Below, piece by piece: positions 31,746 through 42,135 of a DNA stretch of 64,000 nucleotides. The notes beneath the pieces were generated by a model. That model did no database searches. It worked only from the letters and a program-made list of their open reading frames with translations, and had not been told where the DNA came from. The position numbers and the translations under genes were made by a program. The first letter of the stretch is position 1. Each line of letters opens with the position of its first letter. The stretch comes from Arion vulgaris (Eukaryota > Mollusca > Gastropoda > Stylommatophora > Arionidae), in NCBI GenBank assembly GCA_020796225.1, contig CM036753.1, positions 70,485,865-70,549,864 on the forward strand. The letters run 5' to 3'.

Positions 31746-32880
31746 GACTTCTCCCTGTTGACACACTTACAAATCTGGCAAGGACAGAGACTGAACAAGA
31801 CTATGGACTTCTCCTGTTGACACACTTACAAATCTGGCAAGGACAGAGACTGAACAAGACTATGGACTTCTCCCTGTTGACACACTTACAAATCTGGCAA
31901 GGACAGAGACTGAACAAGACTATGGACTTCTCCCTGTTGACACACTTACAAATCTGGCAAGGACAGAGACTGAACAAGACTATGGACTTCTCCCTGTTGA
32001 CACACTTACAAATCTGGCAAGGACAGAGACTGAACAAGACTATGGACTTCTCCTTGTTGACATACTTACAAATCTGGCAAGGACAGAGACTGAACAAGAC
32101 TATGGACTTCTCCTTGTTGACATACTTACAAATCTGACAAGGACAGAGACTGAACAAGACTATGGACTTCTCCCTGTTGACACACTTACAAATCTGGCAA
32201 GGACAGAGACTGAACAAGACTATGGACTTCTCCTGTTGACACACTTACAAATCTGGCAAGGACAGAGACTGAACAAGACTATGGACTTCTCCTGTTGACA
32301 CACTTACAAATCTGGCAAGGACAGAGACTGAACAAAACTATAGACTTCTCCCTGTTGACACACTTACAAATCTGGCGACAGAGACTGAACAAGACTATGG
32401 ACTTCTCCCTGTTGACACACTTACAAATCTGGCAAGGACAGAGACTGAACAAGACTATGGACTTCTCCTGTTGACAAACTTACGGATCTGGCAAAGACAG
32501 AGACTGAACAAGACTATGGACTTCTCCCTGTTGACACACTTACAAATCTGGCAAGGACAGAGACTGAACAAGACTATGGACTTCTCCCTGTTGACAAACT
32601 TACGGATCTGGCAAGACCAGTGACTGAACAAAACTATAGACTTCACCCTGTTGACAAACTTACGGATCTGGCAAAACCAGTGACTGAACAAGACTATAGA
32701 CTTCTCCCTGTTGACAAACTTACGGATCTGGCAAGACCAGCGACTGAACAAAACTATAGTCTTCACCCTGTTGACAGGCTTACGGATTTGGCAAGACCGC
32801 GGATTGAACAAGACTGCAGACTTCTCCCTGTTGACAAACTGACAGATCTGGCAAGACCAGTGACAGAACAAGACCAGACT
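31746..32880. repeat. 60-bp minisatellite, about 19 copies
   Basis: Units start gttgacacacttacaaatct and include ggcaaggacagagactgaac. The unit is 20 codons, so long open frames exist on both strands (KTMDFSLLTHLQIWQGQRLN on plus). Single-base losses at about 31,811, 32,233, 32,291 and 32,468 break those frames, arguing against coding. The last five units (from 32,580) are clearly older: caaacttacggatct and accagtgactg. Confidence 0.96.
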
Positions 32881-33049
32881 TCTCCCGGGTCCCAAGTTAA
32901 ATAATCTGGCATGACCGGAGACTAAGCAAGATTACAGATTTCTCCCTGTTCACAATTTAAATAATCTAGCATGACCAATATTTTAAAAGAAAAAGAAAAA
33001 AAAGACAAATGATTTCAATTCATCATTACAAATAAAATCCTTCTAACAT

Positions 33050-33260
33050 ATAAAGAGACATGACACATTAATCAAAACTTTAATGGAAGGGAATATTGAC
33101 GGATGGCGTGCAAGAAGAAGAACAAAACACAAGTGAAAGGGAACAATCAAGAGATGAAAAAAGAACAGCCTGTACGCGTGCAACATGAAGGCAAGAAACA
33201 GGGTATGTCCCAGGTCCGTTGAAACCAACTGCGGAGATGATATTTCATGATTATTACCAA
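33050..33260 (+). pseudogene. Reverse transcriptase C-terminus, RHD type
   Basis: The plus strand reads RHDTLIKTLMEGNIDGWRAR and RRTKHK, matching a common non-LTR end in which W-F-GH is followed by R-H-D-S-L and later G-G-R-R-R-G-R-Q-R-K. The minus-strand relic at 38,160-38,894 belongs to the same type. The frame is short and ends after CGDDIS. Confidence 0.68.
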
Positions 33261-33284
33261 AGATGATCATTAGCATTTTCATAT

Positions 33285-33715
33285 CTACTTTGTGTTACCA
33301 TAGCCAACAATGGACAATAAGCAAAGCAAAGTCGCAAAAAATAACTACATGTCAAATACGGTGACTGCAAAAAGTTACCAACAATTCCAGAAAAGATTGA
33401 GTCGCCAACATAAGCATAATAAAAAAAGATTGAGTCGCCAACAGAGTCTTGCTTGAATTACATTGAGAAACAAAGAATTAAATGGTTTGACCACTTAATA
33501 ATAATGCATTCAAACTCCACCGTATACAGTCTTCTACGACAGAACATCAGGAAAGAAGGCGAGAGGAAGACCACGAAAAAGATGGTTAGATGACATATCA
33601 GAATCCTGTCAGAGCAAAACTATCACCCAAGTCACCAGAACAGCGCAAACAAAAACATAAAACCACGACACTTGGCAGCAACCCGGTAACAGTGTGACAA
33701 CAAAAGAAGAAGATT
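33285..33715 (+). pseudogene. Reverse transcriptase C-terminus, family L, plus strand
   Basis: The plus strand reads TLCYHSQQW and TMDNKQSKVA-like sequence, LHxEKQRIKWFDHL and, in another frame, SGKKARGRPRKRWLDDISES. It ends WQQPGNSVTTKEED. Minus-strand homologues lie at 39,790-40,560, 53,690-53,945 and 57,355-57,810. A 34-bp block with agattgagtcgccaaca is duplicated at about 33,396-33,442. Frameshifts make it dead. Confidence 0.82.
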
Positions 33716-34190
33716 ACCAAAACAAACAAATCTAAGTTAATTGAACGAGATATTCAGTTCATTTAAACTACATACAATGAATTAAATTACACATAAATCT
33801 CCAATAATTTTACAGAAAGAAAACAGAAACAAGGGAACTAAGATGAAACACTGTTTTACATGCAGAAACAAAAATGAGCGGTAACTAAACTAAGGTTTAT
33901 TTATTCAATTGATTTTCTTCAAAGAAGAGTTGACATACACGTTTCCTTGCGTCTAGAGACTTGAAGAGAAAGTTAATTTGTTTAGTTGTGTCAGCATGCT
34001 AACTGGTTTCTCTAATTTCAGCTTTTCGTCTCCTGTGAGATACAGGTAGAAAGACATGAAAGTGATTCAGAACGTTTGTTCTGTTAGTTCTTCAAGAAAG
34101 AGTCCGTTAGAATAATGTACACACATTTTGTTGTACGTTAAAAAAAAATAATATACATTTTATAGAGAAGATATATACATATATGCATCA
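33716..34190. other. Unassigned AT-rich stretch
   Basis: No recognised coding motif or shared repeat. Confidence 0.4.
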
Positions 34191-34192
34191 TC

Positions 34193-34737
34193 AAGTGAAT
34201 TATTATATCATATATTTTGATTTAATAACGGTATAGCAATGGGTAGTATGGTGGGGTTTTTTTTTAAAGAAGAAGTGAATTATTATGTCATATATTTTGA
34301 TTTAATAACAGTATAGCAATGGGTAGTATGGTGGGGTTTTTTTTAAAGGAGAAGTGAATTATTATATCATATATTTTGATTTAATAACAGTATAGCAATG
34401 GGTAGTATGGTGGGGTTTTTTTTAAAGAAGAAGTGAATTATTATATCATATATTTTGATTTAATAACAGTATAGCAATGGGTAGTATGGTGGGGTTTTTT
34501 TTAAAGAAGAAGTGAATTATTATATCATATATTTTGATTTAATAACAGTATAGCAATTGGTAGTATGGTGGGGTTTTTTTTAAAGAAGAAGTGAATTATT
34601 ATGTCATATATTTTGATTTAATAACAGTATAGCAATTGGTAGTATGGTGGGGTTTTTTTTAAAGAAGAAGTGAATTATTATGTCATATATTTTGATTTAA
34701 TAACAGTATAGCAATGGGTAGTATGGTGGGGTTTTTA
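34193..34737. repeat. 77-79-bp minisatellite, 7 copies
   Basis: Units start agtgaattattatatcatat and contain ttgatttaataacagtatag and tagtatggtggggttttttt. The T-run length varies by a few bases between copies and there are atgggt/attggt and tatatc/tatgtc variants. Confidence 0.96.
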
Positions 34738-34867
34738 AAAGGAGAAACACGTAATAACGAAGTAACGTAACTTTACAAAATACAAAAACAAGATACATTG
34801 ACGTTTCAACCAAAAGGTCTTTAACAAACAAAGGACACAAAACAAACGACGAGATTTTTTTTACAAT

Positions 34868-35532
34868 AGACATCACACATACATTCAATTTAGTCAGGCG
34901 ATAGACATCACACATACATTCAATTTAGTCAGGCGATAGAGATCACACATACATTCAATTTAGTCAAACGATAGACATCACACATACATTCAATTTAGTC
35001 AAACGATAGACATCACACATACATTCAATTTAGTCAAACGATAGACATCACACATACATTCAATTTAGTCAAACGATAGACATCACACATACATTCAATT
35101 TAGTCAGGCGATAGACATCACACATACATTCAATTTAGTCAGGCGATAGACATCACACATACATTCAATTTAGTCAGGCGATAGACATCACACATACATT
35201 CAATTTAGTCAGGCGATAGACATCACACATACATTCAATTTAGTCAGGCGATAGACATCACACATACATTCAATTTAGTCAGGCGATAGACATCACACAT
35301 ACATTCAATTTAGTCAAACGATAGACATCACACATACATTCAATTTAGTCAAACGATAGACATCACACATACATTCAATTTAGTCAAACGATAGACATCA
35401 CACATACATTCAATTTAGTCAAACGATAGACATCACACATACATTCAATTTAGTCAAACGATAGACATCACACATACATTCAATTTAGTCAAACGATAGA
35501 CATCACACATACATTCAATTTAGTCAGGCGAT
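34868..35532. repeat. 35-bp minisatellite, 19 copies in variant blocks
   Basis: Unit atagacatcacacatacatt plus caatttagtc plus aggcg or aaacg. The last five bases occur in runs: two aggcg, four aaacg, six aggcg, six aaacg, one aggcg. One copy has atagagatc (34,936). Blocks rather than random scatter indicate segmental amplification. Confidence 0.97.
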
Positions 35533-35624
35533 AAATCCCTAACTGGCCTGAAATTTTAAAAAAAATATGTGACTAAAAAGGAAACAAATATAAAAAAAAA
35601 CAGAAATGGACAAGATAAAATAAA

Positions 35625-35882
35625 ACTAATCTTCTTCTTTGCGTTCGTTCTTTACGACCAATTTTAATCACTCTGTGTGATATGTTTGATCTTTACCAAG
35701 AACGTGTATACGTTGCACATTGGTTTGGTAGGCCCCTAAATGCATAGACTTCTACATGTTTAGGACACATGCATCCGATTTCAGCCAAACCTCCTTAGAC
35801 GCCTCTTACGACATGCGTGCCAGTTAACAGTGGTTCTTTTCTTTACACACCAAATTTGGGCCCTGGTAACTACTCGGGCGGA
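35625..35882 (-). mobile_element. SINE family D, copy 1
   Basis: On the minus strand it ends in a short GAA-type tail. It contains gtcgtaagaggcg, aatcggatgcatgtgtccta and ttggtcgtaaagaacgaacg. It is about 90% like 36,533-36,787 and shares its layout (gtaagaggcga core, cacactcgg/cgagtggttaccggggccc at the outer end) with family C. The gtcgtaagaggcgact core resembles a motif I recall from molluscan SINEs. Confidence 0.72.
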
Positions 35883-36110
35883 AACAATAATTGTATATAC
35901 ATAGAATATATACATTTAACATATACATATATATTATTGAGCATGAGAAGTGACAGTATTAAGAAGAAGAAGAATTGTTTTTAAACATACGCAAGTTTTG
36001 TTTAAAGAGAAAAACCAGCATGTCTGGCAATAGAAATAGGCTGTTCTTTGGAAAACATTCTACAATTGCTATTATAATTTGATCAAAGTTCATATATATC
36101 CTTTATGTGT

Positions 36111-36372
36111 ATATATTTTTCTGGTGGACTCAAAATGTTGATATTTGTTTCGGTATAGATATATTACCAGTGGCGGCTAGTGATCATTTTTGTTGGTGGG
36201 GCCAGACACAAATTTTCGGAAAATCATGGTTTTGGATTGTTATGTTTTAATTTATAAAATAATAAATACACGTTACACATTTTTGGTGGGGCCCGGCCTC
36301 ACTGGTCCTTAATGACGAGCCGTCACTGATGAGTATACATTTTTCTGGTGGACTCAAAATGTTGATATTTGT
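36111..36372. repeat. Direct duplication flanking MITE H
   Basis: The block ttttctggtggactcaaaat plus gttgatatttgt occurs at about 36,117-36,150 and again at 36,340-36,372, on both sides of the MITE. It is far too long for a target-site duplication, so the MITE probably lies within a tandem duplication of host sequence. Confidence 0.8.
36168..36330. mobile_element. Inverted-repeat MITE family H, copy 1
   Basis: It starts cagtggcggctagtgatca and ends with the complement of cagtgacggctcgtcattaa, giving terminal inverted repeats of about 16 bp. The interior has ttgttggtggggccagacac and, near the other end, ttttggtggggcccggcc. The second copy at 52,746-52,909 is similar throughout. Non-coding. 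Confidence 0.85.
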
Positions 36373-36404
36373 GTCTACATATAAATTACTATCAATAATG
36401 AAAA

Positions 36405-36530
36405 TATTTGAAACGTCCGACATTTTAAATACCTTGATTGCCTAATTAACAACAACGGAGAGTGTAGGAAAGAAATCAGAACGATACTAGACACGACATT
36501 TCAGAGGATAGCTAACTTGGAGAATGATTG
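36405..36530 (+). pseudogene. Reverse transcriptase thumb fragment
   Basis: One plus-strand frame reads VRHFKYLDCLINNNGECRKE and IRTILDTTFQRIANLEND. This matches the F-x-Y-L-G-x-x-I-x-x-x-G-x-x-x-x-E-I-x-x-R segment after the palm. It is only about 40 codons long and is cut by the SINE D copy that follows. Confidence 0.75.
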
Positions 36531-36532
36531 AT

Positions 36533-36787
36533 TCTTCTTCTTTTTTGCGTTCGTTCTTAACGACCAATTTTAATCACTCTTTGTGATATGTTTGATCTTT
36601 GCCAAGAACGTGTATACGTTGCACATTGGTTTGGTAGGCCCCTAAACGCATAGACTTCTACACGTTTAGGACACATGCATCCGATTTCAGCCAAACCTCC
36701 TTAGTCGCCTCTTACGACATGCATGGCAGGTAACAGTGGTTCTATTCTTTACACCTCAAATTGGGGCCCCGGTAACCACTCGGACGT
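36533..36787 (-). mobile_element. SINE family D, copy 2
   Basis: It is closely similar to 35,625-35,882, same orientation, about 650 bp apart. It includes the ttcgttcttaacgaccaatt end, gaacgtgtatacgttgcaca and gcctcttacgacatgcatgg. It ended inside a reverse-transcriptase thumb fragment, so insertion into an old retrotransposon is likely. Confidence 0.74.
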
Positions 36788-36935
36788 TATGATTGATTGA
36801 TAAGACCATCTCCACTACACTTCGATGAATAACCATCTGTGCTCCGATTACTTTCTTGCACATGATGATCTCAGCGACAGTACACAGACTTCATAGCACT
36901 GGCGAGGGTCTCGGCTGTCATTTGTAAAAATGGGG
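36786..36935 (-). mobile_element. Dispersed repeat M, copy 1 (TCAA tail)
   Basis: The block ttgattgat at the left, then catctg-type text, cgattactttcttgca, atgatctcagcg and cttcatagcactggcgaggg recur at 60,898-61,022. On the minus strand it would be a short retroelement 3' end with a (TCAA)n tail. No domain is identified. Confidence 0.6.
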
Positions 36936-37149
36936 AAAGCTTTTTTTGGAATTGTATTAATTAATCTTTTTATGCATTTTTCCCAGACAGCGGCTTTGCA
37001 GCCTACTCTTTGCAATTTTAAACTGCTAATGGTTCTTTTATGTGCGTCACTTGAACACAAGACCTACGTTTTCTCATACGTTTCAGATAGCATTAGGAAT
37101 TCAATCTGACCGATATTGAGATCAGGGATCCCTGTACAACTATACCGAT

Positions 37150-37207
37150 CTATCCACGTGGTGAACGAACCGAATATCTTTGAAACGAGAGGCGAGTACA
37201 TAAAACC
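37150..37207 (-). mobile_element. tRNA-like SINE head, family I, copy 2
   Basis: The minus strand has gtactcgcctctcgtttcaa and gatattcggttcgttcacca, as at 29,877-29,940. It lies just downstream of the reverse-transcriptase C-terminus at 37,238. Confidence 0.5.
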
Positions 37208-37237
37208 TCTGCGATACAGAAATCCTCAACAACACTC

Positions 37238-37562
37238 ATCATCATCAGGTGCCGTGCCGACTGGCGCATGCGATCATGGATCTCCACAAATCTCTGTCGT
37301 TGGTGTTTGCTATCAACTCAGATGTTGACGCTCTACCGTGCCATGAAGTCAGGCCATCCAACATTTTCTCTTTCTGTCTTCCCTGTCTCGTCTACCCTCG
37401 ATTTTACCGGTTGTCACAATTTGTTCTAAACCTCCCTTCTCATCACATGTCCGAAAAATGATGACTGCCTCTTTCTTATATTGTTGATAAGCTTTCTCTG
37501 TGTCTTGATCTCATTCAGCACCTCAACATTAGTTATTTTAGCAGTCCATGAGATTCTCATCT
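37238..37562 (-). pseudogene. Reverse transcriptase C-terminus, minus strand
   Basis: The minus strand reads RISWTAKITNVEVLNEIKTQ, then LINNIRKRQSSFFGHVMRRE, and in a second frame GKIEGRRDRGRQREN-like sequence, SWHGRASTSELIANTNDRDL and WRSMIACASRHGT followed by a stop and GAT repeats. This is the complete end of a non-LTR polymerase: N-x-E-V-L, F-x-GH-V-x-R, G-x-x-x-x-GR-x-R, then the final W-R-x-M/L-x-A. One frameshift lies just after the GH block. The GAT run is probably the element's 3' tail. Confidence 0.85.
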
Positions 37563-37796
37563 TTCTTCAACAACACTAAGTATATTAAAATTGTATTAAA
37601 TCTCATTTTTGTTCAATGGTTGAAATCAGAATATCACAGAAGTTCGAGTATTTTAATAAGTAATTATTTCATGACGAATGCAAAACAAGAACTAATTATA
37701 TAGTAATATGTGACATGAGTGTGACGGATAACTGTCAAGGAATATGTATAATCAAAACTAAATTTCTGTACGTTAAAATGTAGGCTTAATAATAAT

Positions 37797-38057
37797 TCTT
37801 CTTCTTCTTCTACTACTTCGAACGCTTCATATCGACCACTTGTTAACCACTTTTGTGATTTTTTGTGTGTGATCTGAGCCTAATAGCGATTTAAGTTGTG
37901 GCAGTTTTACGCCTACAAGTAAGCCAGCACATCCGGTTTCTGCAACGCTTTGTATTTACTAGGGTAGCTTTCCTAGGCCCCTGTCTCCTCTTACAACATG
38001 CCTTTTAACATGGTTACAATTCTTTGCTCCCCGTGCGAGCCCCGGCAACATACGAGC
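37797..38057 (-). mobile_element. SINE family C, copy 2
   Basis: The (TTC)n start at 37,797 is the tail on the minus strand. It contains cgaacgcttcatatcgacca, gatctgagcctaatagcgat, cgcctacaagtaagccagc and ctttgctccccgtgcgagcc, matching 43,950-44,212. The right edge is cccggcaacatacgagc. Confidence 0.78.
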
Positions 38058-38159
38058 GAGTTTAAGGATATAATAACACACAGAAAAAGTTAGGGTTATT
38101 AGGGTGTAACAAAGGAGACAGCATAAAAATCCCGCAATAGTTCAGTGTCTTCTATGTTT

Positions 38160-38894
38160 CTAATAAGTGTGAAGTCTTGTATTTTTGATATTGTCAATCC
38201 AGGGCTTTCTCTGTCCTGTTCTGTCTTGTCTACAAACAAGAATCCACTGCAGATCAATCTTTGAAGGCTGTCTCTGTCCTGTTCTGTCTTGTCTACAAAC
38301 AAGAATCCACTGCAGATCAATCTTTGAAGGCTTTCTCTGTCCTGTTCTGTCTTGTCTACAAACAAGAATCCACTGCAGATCAATCTTTGAGGGCTTTCTC
38401 TGTCCTGTTCTGTCTTGTCTACAAACAAGAATCCACTGCAGATCAATCTTTGAAGGATTTCTCTGTCCTGTTCTGTCTTGTCTACAAACAAGAATCCACT
38501 GCAGATCAATCTTTGAAGGATTTCTCTGTCCTGTTCTGTCTTGTCTACAAACAAGAATCCACTGCAGATCAATCTTTGAAGGCTTTCTCTGTCCTGTTCT
38601 GTCTTGTCTACAAACAAGAATCCACTGCAGATCAATCTTTGAAGGATTTCTCTGTCCTGTTCTGTCTTGTCTACAAACAAGAATCCACTGCAGATCAATC
38701 TTTGAAGGCTTTCTCTGTCCTGTTCTGTCTTGTCTACAAACAAGAATCCACTGCAGATAAATCTTTGAAGGCTTTCTCTGTCCTGTTCTGTCTTGTCTAC
38801 AAACAAGAATCCACTGCAGATCAATCTTTGAAAACGAATCGTGCCTCATTATATGTCCAAACCATGCAAGCTTATGTCGTTTCAGCACAATCAA
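38160..38894 (-). pseudogene. Reverse transcriptase C-terminus with ten-fold in-frame amplification
   Basis: The minus strand has an open frame reading LKRHKLAWFGHIMRHDSFSK, then ten copies of a 21-residue unit (IDLQWILVCRQDRTGQRKP plus SK) and then PWIDNIKNTRLHTY. In related elements the order is R-L-A-W-F-GH-V-x-R-H-D-S-L-x-K-T-I-L-Q-G, then G-x-R-x-x-G-x-x-R-K, then W-x-D-N-I-K. The repeated unit is therefore the piece between the RHDS block and the WxDNIK block. The palm and thumb are absent. Confidence 0.85.
38199..38830. repeat. 63-bp minisatellite, 10 copies, in frame with the reverse-transcriptase tail
   Basis: Units contain tctgtcctgttctgtcttgt and caagaatccactgcagatca. The unit is 21 codons on the minus strand, continuous with the flanking reverse-transcriptase sequence on both sides. 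Variation is limited to gctttc, ggattt or ctgtct at one position. Confidence 0.96.
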
Positions 38895-38969
38895 AAGAAA
38901 ATGGCTTCTCTCTGCCTATAAACACACTTATTTTTCTCATATATATCTATATATAGAAGTGGTGAAATT

Positions 38970-39230
38970 AGAGAAATGTCTGATCAAACCACTAGTAACA
39001 ACTGTTATAAGAAAGAAAATATGGAGATACATTAGGCATACTCTAAGATGAAATGATCGAAGAATAACAAAGCAGGCGCTAAAGTGGGAGACAAAGGGTT
39101 GCAGAAAGAAAGGATACTATAGAGAAACTCTGAAACGTACTTTACTGAGAAAGGAGAAAAATATCGGACTGAATTCCATAGAAGAGAACGAGGGCTCCAG
39201 TATATAGTGGTATGGAGAACAGTACGAAAT
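38970..39230 (+). pseudogene. RTE-like reverse transcriptase tail
   Basis: The plus strand reads LIKPLVTTVIRKKIWRYIRH, then TLR, a stop, NDRRITKQALKWETKGCRKK and ETLKRTLLRKEKNIGLNSIE. It parallels 13,085-13,545 (GQPLVTTIIRRRGWRYVGHT) and 50,500-50,700. The glycine of the GH pair is lost and stops are present. Most of the protein is missing. Confidence 0.78.
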
Positions 39231-39262
39231 GAATATTTAATGTTTTATATATATATATATAA

Positions 39263-39515
39263 TCAGTTATCAATTATCAGAGGATTATCATCATAGCACT
39301 CCGGACATGACCATATGTTCTCCAATCTCCGCCTTAACAAATCCAGCAGTGTCCAGTGGCCTAACACGCCAATTCGATGTTGATTAATCAATCTATTTGC
39401 ATATTTGATATGTCGTTCTTTTCGGGCTGTGTCAATATTGACACCCATCTCTCTCAGTCTGGTCAGCGAGTGGGACTCGAACTCTTCTGTTCGAAAAGAC
39501 TCTCTCGGTACGTTA
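39263..39515 (-). pseudogene. Non-LTR RNase H-side tail, copy 2
   Basis: The minus strand reads ESHSLTRLREMGVNIDTARK, then HIKYANRLINQHRIGVLGHW and LLRRRLENIWSCPECYDD. This corresponds to LTRLQELKVKCGVARQ...QRIGVVSRHTLMDILRERSE at 14,758 and to SLSRLCKLCIQIGS...GVHSLNTLKYMLGRRSEQLR at 56,132. CPEC and downstream residues suggest a zinc-binding end. The catalytic RNase H part is missing. Confidence 0.82.
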
Positions 39516-39789
39516 ATATATATATATTCGTTTTATGTTCCCAAAATAAATTCGCAACATGTCTGAAGCACTTTTGTTTAAAAGCATCATTCCTTCTTGT
39601 CCATGTTTACAGTGAGAACTCTTACAGCCGTACAAAAGAATAGATAATACCAGTGATCTATCTGTATTTAGTAATTTTTATTATGATACTGATTTTGCCA
39701 TTCCAAATGTATGTTGACGTTATCAATTATTCTTGTTGACTTCATCTAGCAGATATAATCAGACTACCCTTTACATATTTTTTGTCGTC

Positions 39790-40560
39790 ACACTGTTACC
39801 GGGATGTTGACCAGTGGCGTGGTTTTTTGTTTTTGTCTTGCGCTGCCCTAGTGGCTTGGGTGATAGACATTTTTGGGGGTTTTTGACTGGATTTTGCTAT
39901 GTCATCTAACCATCTTTTTCGTGGTCTTCCTTTCGCCTTCTTTCTTGAGGTTCTGTTGTAGAAAACTGTATATAGTGAAGTTTGGTGGCTTTCTTATTAA
40001 GTGACAGAAACCTTCATTTTATGTTTCTCAAAGTAATTCAAGTAAATTTTGTCACAACTTCTTCACTATGCTGATGTTGGTGACTGTCTTTTCTGGCGTT
40101 TTTTGTAGCTTCTTATAGGCATCGCATTTTACATGTAGTTATTTCTTGCGACTGTGCTTTGCTCATTGTCCACGTTTGGTTCTGGTAACACAGAGTAGGC
40201 ACGAATATACTGTTGATCATCTGTTGTTCAGCTGTCAGTGAGATGTTTTGGTGTCTTAACAATGAGGCCAGCTGGTATGTTACATTTGCATTTTAACCTC
40301 TATCTCTCTGTCTAGTCTTCCATCTTCTGTGAATATGTTTCCTAAATATTTCAATTCTTGCACGTGGTTGATTGTAGTGTTTTCTTCCCATATTCATTAT
40401 TTCGGTTTTAGTGTTATTGATTTTCATGTCATGATTTATACAATTTTAGCTCAAGGTAACAATATGTTGTTGTAGGTCTTGTTCTTGTTGGTATATCAAG
40501 CAGTGTTTATCTGCAAATAAAGCAGTTCTGTGTCATAGTCTAACAAGACTATGACAGTTT
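39790..40560 (-). pseudogene. Reverse transcriptase, family L, minus strand
   Basis: Reading down the minus strand from about 40,560: remnants of the palm motif (DTALFADKHCLIYQQEQDLQ, frame-shifted), INHDMKINNTKTEIMNMG, RHQNISLTAEQQMINSIFVP, TLCYQNQTWTMSKAQSQEIT, TCKMRCL, then FLQQNLKKEGERKTTKKMVR, and the element end with GSARQKQKTTP. The order is palm end, thumb, then C-terminus. It is interrupted by several frameshifts and stops. Confidence 0.85.
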
Positions 40561-40984
40561 TAGATACGACATAAAATCAAGGTTTCTTCTCATCTGTTAT
40601 TCTGTAATTATACAGTACTAGTCTATCTACAACTGTGCTAATCAGACACATCGATTGTTTCCTATAGATCTAACGTTATTTAGAACCAATCTATCGTCGT
40701 CTGCCCATGGGACGAATAGATCATCCAATTTGGGGGGAAAAGTTTCTATTAAGAATTTTGCTAGGAAAAGATGTCAACAAGTCACTTTAATTATGTGGTC
40801 TTGTCTTCAAAAACTAACCATTTACCTTGAAGTCAGCGTAACCAGGAACAGCGGGGGATAATTGTCAAATTCTTCTTGTTGAGTTCAAGCTGTCTACGTA
40901 TAAGTGTAGGCTCTAGTTATATGTCAGATATTAATATTACCCAATAATCTGACATATGTATATAATATATGTAATTAACATACA

Positions 40985-42135
40985 TGAACAATATCGATAT
41001 TTATCCCATTACTTAAAAAATGGAGACACCAAGTTATGCACTAACTATAGAACAGGGACATTGATTAATCACGCAATTAAAATCTTTCTTAAAATAATGT
41101 TGGGAATACTGTGTAGGAAAATAGAAGAAAAAACATAATTATAAAACATGTTTGAATCTATACGTAACAAAAGTACATTTTCTCGTATATTTAACAGAAG
41201 AACAATATTAGACAAATCTAGCGAATATAATGTAGATATATTCTCATGCTGTATTGACTACTCAAATGCATTTGATTACATGTAGAACTTCAAGAATTAT
41301 AAAAAAATGAAATGGAGTTTTTCATTACACTTAATACAAGTCATAAAAGAATTGTAAAGGGATCAAATAATAGCTGTAAGAACGTGAGATGATATATTAG
41401 ATTGGTTTGACATTATGCAAGGAGTCAGACAACGTTGCATTCTACCGCTTTGGTTTTAGTATATGTGCTGAAAACATCATAAATAATATTACAGAAGATA
41501 TCGGAAAAGAACAATAAAATCCTTTTAGAATCAGAGAAAAAGATATACCTGAGCTAAGATTAGATGACAATACAGTGTCACTATCAACATCGCAAAAATG
41601 GATTGAAAAAATAACAATGGCAATGCAAAAGAAAAACAAAAAACAACTTATATCTCAGTGTAGACAAAATATGACATATAATAAAACAAATATGACAACG
41701 GATATTTTTATCAACCCAGAGATATTGAAATTGTGAACGGTTTTTAAATATTTTGGTTCATTGCTAAGAAGAGATGTATTTGAGATGAAAGAAATTAAAA
41801 GATAAGTATACATAGTCTTACGTAACTTCAACAATTAAAGACAGTATGAAATAGAACTTATAAGAAAGCAAAGATCAGAGGAGCGTGAATATTTATATTT
41901 TGCAGCGTAGGGGTATCAAACATGGACATTTGGCAAGGCAGTTAAAAAGCATTACGTGCTTTTGAGCATACGTGTTACAGAAAGGTTTTCATCATACTTT
42001 GGACAGTGAAGAAAACAAATAGAAGGAACTCAGAATCAAATAAAACTTGCTGATGCTACAAATAAGAATGAGAAAATTGAAGTACTTTGGACATATAAAA
42101 GACACGAAGGGCTGGAGAATACCCTTATGAAAGAA
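40985..42135 (+). pseudogene. Family-A reverse transcriptase, plus strand
   Basis: The plus strand reads KKWRHQVMH-like then GDTKLCTNYRTGTLINHAIK (finger region), FNRRTILDKSSEYNVDIFSC, CIDYSNAFDYM (palm A motif), a GVRQ-like region near 41,425, then LRLDDNTVSLSTS (decayed YADD, about 41,555). The end is RKLKYFGHIKRHEGLENTLM at 42,068-42,133. Motif A keeps one aspartate. The YADD equivalent reads LDDN. This copy carries a single version of the sequence that is amplified 68 times at 45,249-50,313. Confidence 0.9.

Noticed and set aside
31801..32244. Cysteine-rich repeat protein (CPCQICKCVNREKS) on the minus strand
   Set aside because: The 60-bp unit is 20 codons and so stays open by chance. 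Single-base losses in several units break it, and no start, signal peptide or splice context supports coding.
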